DNA from: HGM04593 sp045634305
GTDB taxonomy: Bacteria; Bacteroidota; Bacteroidia; Bacteroidales; Bacteroidaceae
DNA length: 64,000 nucleotides
Assembly: GCA_045634305.1 (NCBI GenBank)
Contig: JAZQZZ010000039.1
Coordinates: forward strand, 32,096-96,095
Direction: 5' to 3'
Shown here: positions 17,968 through 26,295 of the stretch, in pieces
How positions within the stretch are numbered: the first letter of the stretch is position 1
Layout: each line of letters opens with the position of its first letter
Notes under the pieces: model-generated
Databases searched by the model: none
What the model was told of the DNA's origin: nothing
Seen by the model: the letters and a program-made list of their open reading frames with translations, nothing else
Program-made: the position numbers and the translations under genes

Positions 17968-20901
17968 ATGGCAAGATTAGTTATAAGACCATCAATTTAT
18001 ATCGGCCTTGGCGGCACCGGTATATTGGCGATTTCGCAGACAAAGAAAATGTACGAACAGGAGTTTGGTGAGGGCAATATCCCCAGACAGATTGCTTTCA
18101 TTGCAATTGACTTTGACACAACCGCTCCCAAAAATTCAAATCTGGCAACAGATATAAGCACAGATTTCATGCAAATACCTGATGGTATTGATCCATTGGG
18201 TTTCTATCAGGAAGGGCTGGAACAGGGCGAGTACAAATGGATGTTCCCCTGCAACGCAGGCTACATCGCACGTAAGATTGTTGATGGTGCAAGCCAGGTA
18301 AGAACAACCGGCCGTTTGTATACAGAGCTAATCTATTCACACATTGAAGCAAGAATCAGAAACAGCTTTAACAGAGTACAGAACATTGCAAACGAGACAA
18401 CTGGTGGTGTCGTAGATGTACACATGGCAATGTCTATTGCCGGTGGTACAGGTGCCGGTTCATTCATGACAGTTGCGCACATCATCAAGGAGGCATATCC
18501 AACGAATGTGAACCTTTATGGCTATGGTGTAAATTGGGGGGTATTCAGAGCGATGGACCCAAGCGGAAACAAGACACCACGTGTAATTTCAAATTCCTAT
18601 GCCGCAATTATGGATATTGATTACACAATGCATGCTACACCAGCAGAGCCCAAGAAATTGTCTCTCAATAATGAAGAGAAAACAATCAAGAGACCTATTT
18701 TTGACACATTCTATGTTATTGACAACAAGACAAACCAGGGCGGTGTTGTAAACAGCGTGACAGAGTTGTGCGAAGTTGTTGGTACAAGCATGTATCTATC
18801 CGGAAATAAATTGGGTAACAACATTGCATCAATTGCAAGCAACGTTGGTTGGTCAAATGGCTCATATAATATAAAGAACAAGAAAGGTTGGGTACACGGT
18901 TTAGGTGCTTGTCAGGTAGTATATAAAGGCGATGAACTTGCAAAAGTATACAAATACAAAGTAGCAAAAGTTCTTATCCAGAAGTTGATTTCACAGGGAT
19001 TTGAAATTGAGCAGGCTGCTATCAACTGGACCATGCTGAGCGATGTAATGATTCGAGAGGATGGCGACCAGTTCAACTACCTCATTGATTCTATTTACCT
19101 TGGATCTGAAATCAATAGGCTGAAAGCTCCTCAGCTCGACATTAATGACACTGACGCCAAGACAAAGGACAATGCTGAAAAATACATCAATGACATGAGC
19201 GGCTTCACAAGCGAAGAGAAAATCAAGGCTCGCAAAGTCGCTATTGAAGAAGCATTGAAAAAGGAAGTAGAGAAGTATCTTAAAGAAGAGAACGGAATTG
19301 GCAATGCAATCACATTCCTTACCAAACTTACTTCACTTTGCGCACAATACAAGAATGAAATGCAGGATGAGTACCTTACCATTGACAAGAAAATAACCGA
19401 TCTTCATAAAAAGCTCGAAGAGGGATACAAAGAGTATGAGGATAAGAGAAATGGATTTAAATGGAAATTCAGAAGTCTCGAGACAAAAGAAGCCATTCTT
19501 GAGGAGTGCATTACTGTAACAGCAAATACAATCCTTAAACAGAAATTCGAGGCACAGCGCCGCAGAGTAGCCGAGAGTATCTTCAATGAACTTATTGAGT
19601 TGATTAAGACATTGAAGACAGGTGTTGAAAACACAATGACAACACTTAACAACATTGCATTATCATACAGCAATGAATTGGAAAAACTTCAGAAGGACAC
19701 AACATCTGCACGTCAGTTTGAGTACGACCTATCTCAAATAGAGCGCGTAAACATGACACTTACTGCTGAGGATGCGGCAAGTTTGCTCGTCAGCGACTTC
19801 GTTAGTACACTCAACAAATCCGTTTCTGAGTACTCACAACATGATTTGTCAGAAGCAATCCTTACATACACTGATACTCTTGAAAGAACAAAGAGATATC
19901 GCGAGACACTTGTACTTGATGTAATCGACAAGTTGAGTGAAGTGGAATGGGAGAATTTGATAGAGACAATCACATGCAAATCAGGTCTATTGCTTGACAT
20001 TAACAACAAGGGTCAGAAGATTGCCGGTTCACCAGCAAACCAGAAGATGGTATCCAACTTCATGGTTGCATACTATGGCAAGGACAACGCAACCCTTACG
20101 CGTTTCCAGAAAGACCCGGCATTCATGCACAATATATTGAACAAACATTGGGTTTCAATGGATACCGACATCATGAGACAGAGGGTAATCTTCTACCGAG
20201 TTGATGGTGCTATTATCCCTTACTGTCTGAATGAGTTCCCTGATCATGTAATCGAATCCGGCTACAACAAGGATGTACGCAACAAGCATACATTCAACCC
20301 ACACTACGATAGCACCATCTTTGATTGGATGCAAGCCAATGACTTCAAGTTGAAACCAGAAATGTCTAACGAGGCTATGTTCTATTGGGTATGCGGTCAC
20401 ATCTTCGGTTGGGACGATATCACAGAAACAGAGAGAATCATGGAAAAGGATGAACGCGGTGTTGTTGTCAAAGAGATAGACAAAGAGAACAAGCCTCATA
20501 GAAAGTTTATCAGTTGCCAGAAGGGAAGCTACTTCTATTGGGATGAAGAGACAATGTCACGTCCAGGCACAAAGAAGTGGGTTCCACTTGAAGAAGCTGG
20601 AACAAAACGTCGTGATACAGCGTTCAACTACTTCAAGACACGAGTTCTCCCCGAGAAGAAGGACCTATTCTATTCACTTATCAAGAGTGAAGTCAGCAGT
20701 AAGGGTATCAGCTACTATCAGGGTATTATTGATGGCATCGTAAGTCGCGGCATTGATGACTATATCAACCAGCTCGTATGTTCAGACAAGAGCAGCATCA
20801 CATACTCTCAAAAGGGCAACGGTGGTGAGTTGCAAGCTATCATGGCTGAATTTGAATATTTGAGCAGAGATTTGAAGAACACATTGAGCAATCTTAATTA
20901 A
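17968..20901 (+). CDS. Tubulin/FtsZ-superfamily GTPase-like protein (Tubulin_2 type)
   Basis: 977 residues, cytosolic. The N-terminal ~240 residues carry tubulin-superfamily marks: SIYIGLGGTG (9-18) as the first nucleotide-binding loop, FIAIDFDTT after the next strand, GRLYTELIYSHIEARI, and the signature loop SIAGGTGAGSF (156-166, the GGGTGS-equivalent that binds GTP phosphates), then SNSYAAIMDIDY. The middle (about 380-640) is charged and coiled-coil-like. The C-terminal third is a separate fold with many aromatic residues. It is over twice the length of FtsZ, matching the long bacterial tubulin-like family that includes Pfam Tubulin_2. Related families have been proposed to remodel membranes. 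Eight bp separate it from the protease gene. GTPase and polymerisation are inferred. Confidence 0.88.
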   Translation: MARLVIRPSIYIGLGGTGILAISQTKKMYEQEFGEGNIPRQIAFIAIDFDTTAPKNSNLATDISTDFMQIPDGIDPLGFYQEGLEQGEYKWMFPCNAGYIARKIVDGASQVRTTGRLYTELIYSHIEARIRNSFNRVQNIANETTGGVVDVHMAMSIAGGTGAGSFMTVAHIIKEAYPTNVNLYGYGVNWGVFRAMDPSGNKTPRVISNSYAAIMDIDYTMHATPAEPKKLSLNNEEKTIKRPIFDTFYVIDNKTNQGGVVNSVTELCEVVGTSMYLSGNKLGNNIASIASNVGWSNGSYNIKNKKGWVHGLGACQVVYKGDELAKVYKYKVAKVLIQKLISQGFEIEQAAINWTMLSDVMIREDGDQFNYLIDSIYLGSEINRLKAPQLDINDTDAKTKDNAEKYINDMSGFTSEEKIKARKVAIEEALKKEVEKYLKEENGIGNAITFLTKLTSLCAQYKNEMQDEYLTIDKKITDLHKKLEEGYKEYEDKRNGFKWKFRSLETKEAILEECITVTANTILKQKFEAQRRRVAESIFNELIELIKTLKTGVENTMTTLNNIALSYSNELEKLQKDTTSARQFEYDLSQIERVNMTLTAEDAASLLVSDFVSTLNKSVSEYSQHDLSEAILTYTDTLERTKRYRETLVLDVIDKLSEVEWENLIETITCKSGLLLDINNKGQKIAGSPANQKMVSNFMVAYYGKDNATLTRFQKDPAFMHNILNKHWVSMDTDIMRQRVIFYRVDGAIIPYCLNEFPDHVIESGYNKDVRNKHTFNPHYDSTIFDWMQANDFKLKPEMSNEAMFYWVCGHIFGWDDITETERIMEKDERGVVVKEIDKENKPHRKFISCQKGSYFYWDEETMSRPGTKKWVPLEEAGTKRRDTAFNYFKTRVLPEKKDLFYSLIKSEVSSKGISYYQGIIDGIVSRGIDDYINQLVCSDKSSITYSQKGNGGELQAIMAEFEYLSRDLKNTLSNLN

Positions 20902-20909
20902 TTGACAAA

Positions 20910-23900
20910 ATGAACTATTGCGTACATTTCTTCGTTGGTAAGGAATTTGAGACATTATTGGAAGGCATTGCATACGACCTTCTCAAAAACGACCTTTCGG
21001 CACTTAAATTCAACAAGTATTACTTAATTGAATCAGGAGTAGATGGTCATTTGAATTATCGCGAACTAAAAGTTTGTGTTAAAGACAGTAAAGAAGAAGG
21101 AAACGTTGAATTCACAACAATAGATTGTCTTAACAACAATATTGCCTTATCCTGGGCTAACGTTGAACAGGGCAATAGTAATGATAAAGAGAATTTGTTT
21201 ACTGGTATTTTCGACAGTGTACTTACTGTCGAAAATGCCAGAAAACAAAGCTTGCTCAACACTTTTATATACTTCCCATTATACAAGGAAGAAAGCATCG
21301 GCCTAGTAGGCAACCTGTGCAAAAATATCACGACTTCCTCAAAAAGTAATCTGACAGAAGTTACATTCATTACATTTGGTGATGACATGTGCAAGGTTAT
21401 TGAAGAGGATTACAAGACAAAGCCTACAACAACCAAAAACCTTGACAAATTTGACAAGATTCGCAATGAATTGGGTCTCGTTGAACAGAAAAGCCACCTT
21501 GTATTCATGCACGACAGTACCACTAGCGGTTTGGCGCTTGGTATGGACAAGGCCAAGTTTACAGACATGTTGGCACAGCTTGCAATTCTGATGTCAACAT
21601 CGTACAAGGAGATTTTCCCAATGATAAACAGCGAGGCAGAGGCTACATGTATCGGTTTCTCTTCGCTTTACTTCAGTGAATATCTATTCATCAATTACCT
21701 TGTCAATAAGGCAACACTCGCTGCAATAGACAGTGCATCGGTAAATGACGAAAAGATAGATATAAACAAGACATTCCAGACAACTAATGAAATGTTGAGA
21801 AGACGAGACAACATTCTCTCAACATTCCTCAACAAGCACAAGACCGATTGTGCAGAAGGTAGCCACAAGGAAATAGCAGAGGAGATAGAAGACATCCTGA
21901 AATCAGTTTCTGCCAAATTCCAGGAGACAAAGAATATGACAGAAAAAGCAGCTATACTTGCAGCACTGCTTTCAAAAACCGATTATGAATTGTTTGCAAA
22001 CGCTGTATACAATTCAGAAAACATCAACCTCAGTGACTTGTACAACGAGGCTATCGAATTCTTCATCACAGAGGACGTTGCAAAATTCTATAAGGAGGGG
22101 GAAGATGAACTTATCAACCCATTAAAGGAGTTGAAAATCATTAATCAGAAAATTCTTAACTCATCGAGCCAGATACGCGAACTTGAAAAGAGTTCTTCAG
22201 AACTTGAAAAACTCATCGACGAGAGTGGCAAAGCACAGGAGTGTTTTGTAAGCAATGAGATTACCATTGACGACAAAAAATTCCGTTTGCTTCCATCTGT
22301 TGAAGAAGAACCCCTACAGGAATGCTACGAAGAACATGAAGTAAGCATTGAGAGTATCGACTTGAGAGGAAACTTCAGCCCAATAAAGAGCCAGGGACAG
22401 CAGGGCTCATGCGTTGCGTTCACATTGACATCTATTTTTGAATATATGATGAAAGTGAGCAAGCAGGAAGATTGCGACCTCAGCGAAGCCTTCCTGTATT
22501 ACAACGCCAGACATCTTGACCAGGCAGATGACGTGAGCACACAAGAGGATAGCGGTTCACGCTACAAACCATCGATGGATTCTCTTGTCAAATATGGTAT
22601 CGCCCTGGAAAAAGTGTGGCCATACCATGAGGAGATATATACACAAAAGCCATCGAACGAAGCATACGAAGATGCAGGCAAGAGAAAACTCAGAAAAGCA
22701 TTGAGCGTAAAGCTTAATTCAGACGCAATAAAATCGGCATTGTCAGACGGCTACCCTGTTGCAGGTAGTTTTGCATTGTTCCCCAGCTTTTTTGAAGCCG
22801 GAGCATATATCCCCATACCTTCACAGGAGGAGATTGAGCAAACAAAGGCAAATGCCAACAACCCCGAGAAGCAACTAAAGCATGGACATCACGCCATGGC
22901 CATTGTAGGTTTCAGCGACCAGTTGAACATGTTCCTTGTCCGTAACTCATGGGGCGAGGATTGGGGTGATAAAGGATATTGCTACATACCATATGCTTAT
23001 ATCAACAATCCCGAGCTATTCACTTTTGCTGCTATTATTACAGAAGTGGATTCCCTTGAGACAAAGATGCCCGAGCTGCGTGAAATTCCCGCACTCAAGA
23101 TTGACAGTGACGATATTCTTATCCGTTTCTATATTACAAAGGCTGCGCTTGACAACGAAAGACGTGCACTATGCTTGTACAAGAAACAGAGGGATGAATG
23201 GCAGGCATATTTCGAGGCTTTGAAAATAAAATATGCAAATTCCAATGACAATAGAAGATTCGTCAATGCTAACACTGAATTCCACAACAATGAAATTGTT
23301 AGGTTGGAGAATGAAAACAAAGAGGCAGAAACCAGACTCGAAGGTATAAAGAAAGAGCTTAACAAATCTAATTTGATAGCCATCATCAAAATGATAGCTT
23401 TTGTTGTTCTGACATTCGTTGGCGGAATAGCTATTAACAAATGGCTGGTTAGTATACATAACAATGCAAAGGACAAACTGCTCAGCGCAATCAGTAATGA
23501 CAATTATGGTGGTTTCGCAGAAAAGGTTGTAAAATTCCTTGACGCTGAAAACGGTGGTACAATCCAATTGAGCTGGTGGGTAATGATACTCATTTCTGCT
23601 GTTATAATCGGATTTATCATCTATAGGCAAAGTTCAAAATGGAAGGTCTGGAGAGAAGAACGCGATACATTGTATGTAAAGATTGAGAGAAACGAAAAAG
23701 AGATTGCCACAAGAAAGAGCACAATAAAGACACTGAAATTCTCGGCATTCGCAGCATGGACAGTAATAACAAACCTTACAACCATGCAAGAGAAATTGCT
23801 GAAGATGTACAACAGTATCATATCACTGATAAACAATTTGAGAGTTTGGTACAAGGAAGTTGAACAGAACAACAATAAGATTAGCCTTGCTTCAACATTC

Positions 23901-24413
23901 TCTAACATATCACTCTTATCAGAGGATATTCTTGACAACTATTTCAACAACACTTTAAAGAATACTGGTGAATGCGATGTTGACCTATGTGAAGAGATTG
24001 ACAAGTTTGCAATTGACGCAGAATTCCTTGCAAACTTTAAGCAACAGCTACGCAATAAGATCATCACTAAGTTACAGGAACATCTGGAACGTAAGGAGTT
24101 CTCTGTAACAGAGCATATGGTCAAGAATACATATAGCGACATCGCCATAAAGGTCGACTATGATATAATAAGCGATTTACAAAGGAACTCGAACCTATTT
24201 GCATACGTTGAAACTTTGAAACAAGATGCAAAGGCAGCCATTGCACCAGACTTAGAGAACTACAGACACGATGTGTTGGACAAATTAGCACCAGGCACCA
24301 CATTGTTAGAGTCAACAAACAAATACCGAATGCAAGTCGTAAATGTACGCCTTCTCAAGTACAGCGAGATTGTTGCCTTCAGAGGAGCTACTGTAAGCGG
24401 CAAAAAGAAATGA
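20910..24413 (+). CDS. Large membrane protein with papain-like (C1) protease domain
   Basis: 1167 residues. Residues 1-470 are an unrecognised helical region, with coiled coil near 405-440. Residues 480-715 are a papain-family peptidase with a complete catalytic set: SQGQQGSCVAFT gives oxyanion Gln495 and nucleophile Cys501, GHHAMAIVGF gives His661 and LVRNSWGEDWGDKGYCYIP gives Asn679. After a coiled coil (740-820) come two membrane spans (about 825-847 and 889-905) and a long helical C-terminus. No signal peptide is present, so the protease domain probably faces the cytosol with the two spans as a hairpin. It sits 8 bp after the tubulin-like gene, and they are almost certainly translated together. 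Substrate unknown. A strong terminator follows 55 bp later. Confidence 0.85.
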   Translation: MNYCVHFFVGKEFETLLEGIAYDLLKNDLSALKFNKYYLIESGVDGHLNYRELKVCVKDSKEEGNVEFTTIDCLNNNIALSWANVEQGNSNDKENLFTGIFDSVLTVENARKQSLLNTFIYFPLYKEESIGLVGNLCKNITTSSKSNLTEVTFITFGDDMCKVIEEDYKTKPTTTKNLDKFDKIRNELGLVEQKSHLVFMHDSTTSGLALGMDKAKFTDMLAQLAILMSTSYKEIFPMINSEAEATCIGFSSLYFSEYLFINYLVNKATLAAIDSASVNDEKIDINKTFQTTNEMLRRRDNILSTFLNKHKTDCAEGSHKEIAEEIEDILKSVSAKFQETKNMTEKAAILAALLSKTDYELFANAVYNSENINLSDLYNEAIEFFITEDVAKFYKEGEDELINPLKELKIINQKILNSSSQIRELEKSSSELEKLIDESGKAQECFVSNEITIDDKKFRLLPSVEEEPLQECYEEHEVSIESIDLRGNFSPIKSQGQQGSCVAFTLTSIFEYMMKVSKQEDCDLSEAFLYYNARHLDQADDVSTQEDSGSRYKPSMDSLVKYGIALEKVWPYHEEIYTQKPSNEAYEDAGKRKLRKALSVKLNSDAIKSALSDGYPVAGSFALFPSFFEAGAYIPIPSQEEIEQTKANANNPEKQLKHGHHAMAIVGFSDQLNMFLVRNSWGEDWGDKGYCYIPYAYINNPELFTFAAIITEVDSLETKMPELREIPALKIDSDDILIRFYITKAALDNERRALCLYKKQRDEWQAYFEALKIKYANSNDNRRFVNANTEFHNNEIVRLENENKEAETRLEGIKKELNKSNLIAIIKMIAFVVLTFVGGIAINKWLVSIHNNAKDKLLSAISNDNYGGFAEKVVKFLDAENGGTIQLSWWVMILISAVIIGFIIYRQSSKWKVWREERDTLYVKIERNEKEIATRKSTIKTLKFSAFAAWTVITNLTTMQEKLLKMYNSIISLINNLRVWYKEVEQNNNKISLASTFSNISLLSEDILDNYFNNTLKNTGECDVDLCEEIDKFAIDAEFLANFKQQLRNKIITKLQEHLERKEFSVTEHMVKNTYSDIAIKVDYDIISDLQRNSNLFAYVETLKQDAKAAIAPDLENYRHDVLDKLAPGTTLLESTNKYRMQVVNVRLLKYSEIVAFRGATVSGKKK

Positions 24414-24467
24414 GAAAGTATAAATAAATGCGCAATGTTTGCAAACTGATAGGCGCAACAACATCAC

Positions 24468-24498
24468 GGGACCGGCTTTATAAAGCCGGTCCCCTTTT
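24468..24498 (+). terminator. Terminator of the tubulin/vWA/protease operon
   Basis: Perfect 26-bp palindrome (arms 24468-24480 and 24481-24493) followed by C and four T. It ends the five-gene transcript. Confidence 0.85.
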
Positions 24499-24547
24499 GT
24501 TATAGGCAAAAAACCGTAAACGAGTCACATATTCAATAAAATAATAA

Positions 24548-24555
24548 TATATTTG
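24548..24555 (+). promoter_or_regulatory. -7 element for the metallopeptidase gene
   Basis: TATATTTG matches TAnnTTTG and lies 45 bp before the start codon. It gives the metallopeptidase its own promoter after the operon terminator. Confidence 0.45.
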
Positions 24556-24600
24556 CGCAAGGATAGAAATTTTAGACTGAACGCATAAACACAAGCACAT

Positions 24601-25443
24601 ATGTCACTATTCAATTGGTTAAAAGGACTTTTTAGTGGAAAGTCGATAAAAGGGAGCAACTCTACGAGCACAAAGACTATAACTCCGCAGCCAAAGGAGC
24701 GCAATATTACGCCATCACACCATGCAAGGCACAAGGAGTACAACGCCGGTTCGGCAAAACGTCTGTCGGGGAGCATATATGTGCTTGCGGTATTTGCCGG
24801 TGACGGGCATTGGAGCAGAGCCGGGAAGGAGAAGTTGCTTAACGAGCTGTACAAGGCCGAAAAATGGATAAGGAAAGAGGCTGCACGCTATGGCAAGAGC
24901 GTGAGTTTCAAACATGGGACATACGGTCTCGACAAGACCATCAACGTGCATGTTGCTCCGGGACATGGTACCGGCAACGAGGATTGCCGTGTCGCGCACA
25001 AGGTTCTCGGTGCTGCAGGATACAAGAGCATTGGGCAGTTCTATGAGTGGTTCAGGAAGAACGAGCAGTGCGACAATTGCCTGGTCATAGTCTTTGCACA
25101 GGGACGGGGACGTTCATATGCCGTACCCTACACTCCTGAATATAACGCGGACTATTTTACCGAGAGTTGTATAATCTACGAGGCTTACGAGGATGGCACG
25201 CCGCAAATTGCCTTTGGCATGGCACACGAGATGCTCCACTGCTTTGGTGCCGAAGACTTGTACGAAACGTTCGAAAAGCCACAGATTGTTGAGCAGGAGG
25301 CAAAGAAACGTTATGGCAACGACGTGATGCACAGGTTCGACTATGAACTCGACAACCTTAAGATTGACGAGTTCACAGCATGGTGTGTGGGACTTACCGA
25401 TACATGGAAGGATGAGTTCAACATTTTCCTGAAGAAGAAATGA
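24601..25443 (+). CDS. Cytosolic zinc metallopeptidase-like protein
   Basis: 280 residues, no signal peptide. The N-terminus is a short amphipathic, basic stretch (MSLFNWLKGLFSGKS) and a Ser/Thr-rich linker. The catalytic region contains AHEMLHCFGAEDLY: HExxH with H209, E210 and H213, and an Asp (D219) six residues after the second His that could be the third metal ligand. Upstream strands SIYVLAVFAGDGHWSR and NCLVIVFAQGRGRSYAVPYT fit a small gluzincin/metzincin-like fold. It follows the tubulin/papain operon on the same strand but has its own promoter. Its base composition is GC-richer than the operon, so it may be either a system component or a neighbour. Substrate unknown. Confidence 0.72.
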   Translation: MSLFNWLKGLFSGKSIKGSNSTSTKTITPQPKERNITPSHHARHKEYNAGSAKRLSGSIYVLAVFAGDGHWSRAGKEKLLNELYKAEKWIRKEAARYGKSVSFKHGTYGLDKTINVHVAPGHGTGNEDCRVAHKVLGAAGYKSIGQFYEWFRKNEQCDNCLVIVFAQGRGRSYAVPYTPEYNADYFTESCIIYEAYEDGTPQIAFGMAHEMLHCFGAEDLYETFEKPQIVEQEAKKRYGNDVMHRFDYELDNLKIDEFTAWCVGLTDTWKDEFNIFLKKK

Positions 25444-25517
25444 GCTACCGGGAGAATAAAAAAACATATTCACCGACAAAAAAAGCATTAAATCTTTTAC
25501 ATTTCGCAAAAATCTTC

Positions 25518-25525
25518 TAAATTTG
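25518..25525 (+). promoter_or_regulatory. -7 element for the coiled-coil/zapA unit
   Basis: TAAATTTG matches TAnnTTTG, 50 bp before the start at 25576. The -33 element is a T-rich stretch without a clear TTG. Confidence 0.4.
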
Positions 25526-25575
25526 CGGGAAATCACAAAACAGAACACTTTTGTTTGTGAAAAGTGTGTTGTACT

Positions 25576-25878
25576 ATGACCGAGCAAGACAGAAATGCAA
25601 TGACAACTTTTGAGGAGAAGCTCCACCGCCTTGTGTATGAGCACAAGCAGCTGAAGGAGCAGAACCGTGAGTTGTTGCGCACAATTGAGGAGAAGGACAA
25701 TTCCCTCATTGAACTGCAAAAGCACTGTGACGCACTCGAGAGCAATTACAACAACCTTAAGCAAGCCAAGATAATAAGCCTTAGCGATAACGGAATAGAG
25801 AACGCAAAGGAGAGAATATCGAGGCTGGTGCGTGAAATCGACCGATGCATTGAGTCGCTAAAGAAACAGCCGGAATAA
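25576..25878 (+). CDS. Small coiled-coil protein upstream of zapA
   Basis: 100 residues from the ATG at 25576, which gives MTEQDRNAMTTF (an in-frame TTG at 25564 is less likely). Nearly the whole chain is heptad coiled coil (EEKLHRLVYEHKQLKEQNRE, EEKDNSLIELQKHCDALESN), ending in KERISRLVREIDRCIESLKK. The position immediately before zapA, 7 bp away, is conserved in Bacteroidetes. It is probably a division-associated partner of ZapA, comparable in shape (not shown to be homologous) to ZapB. Cytosolic. Confidence 0.75.
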   Translation: MTEQDRNAMTTFEEKLHRLVYEHKQLKEQNRELLRTIEEKDNSLIELQKHCDALESNYNNLKQAKIISLSDNGIENAKERISRLVREIDRCIESLKKQPE

Positions 25879-25885
25879 ACTGCAT

Positions 25886-26176
25886 ATGGAAGATAGAGAA
25901 CTGGGAATAAACCTTATAATAGATGGTACATCGTACCCGCTGACAATAAAGGCTAGCGATGAGCCTTCGTACAGGCAAGCCGCAAGAATTGTCAACGATA
26001 CGCTGTCAAGATATAAAGACCTCTTTTCGGGCGAAGGTGGCGTGAGAGTGATGACAATGGTCGCACTCGACATTGCCTATCACGCCGTGAGCGGTTCAAA
26101 TGGGGTTACATCGGACGAGGTGAGACGTAAGATTGCCGAGCTCACACGTCTGGTAGATGACTCCCTGAAGGCATAA
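25886..26176 (+). CDS. zapA: Cell division protein ZapA
   Basis: 96 residues. INLIIDGTSYPLTIKASDEP is the ZapA N-terminal globular domain, followed by the long helix (RQAARIVNDTLSRYKDLFSG and MTMVALDIAYHAV). ZapA binds FtsZ and stabilises the Z-ring. Length is normal. It lies between a coiled-coil gene and rny, the conserved Bacteroidetes order. Confidence 0.9.
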   Translation: MEDRELGINLIIDGTSYPLTIKASDEPSYRQAARIVNDTLSRYKDLFSGEGGVRVMTMVALDIAYHAVSGSNGVTSDEVRRKIAELTRLVDDSLKA

Positions 26177-26207
26177 GACTGACTCAACAGTTTTTTACAG
26201 AAGTTTC

Positions 26208-26265
26208 ACGCATTGCAATATTCACCTGCACCGGCACACACCGGTAAAGGGATATGGCGGTGCGT
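26208..26265 (+). ncRNA. Rod-like RNA structure between zapA and rny (terminator or small RNA)
   Basis: Nested complementary blocks stack into one rod: ACGCA (26208-26212) with TGCGT (26261-26265), ATATT (26218-26222) with GATAT (26251-26255), and ACCGG (26230-26234) with CCGGT (26241-26245), followed by a U-rich TTTATTATATATT. It may simply terminate the zapA transcript. The closing helix, internal loops and hairpin also fit a small structured RNA such as 6S, but this was not verified. Confidence 0.4.
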
Positions 26266-26295
26266 TTTATTATATATTAAAAATTTATAACTATT

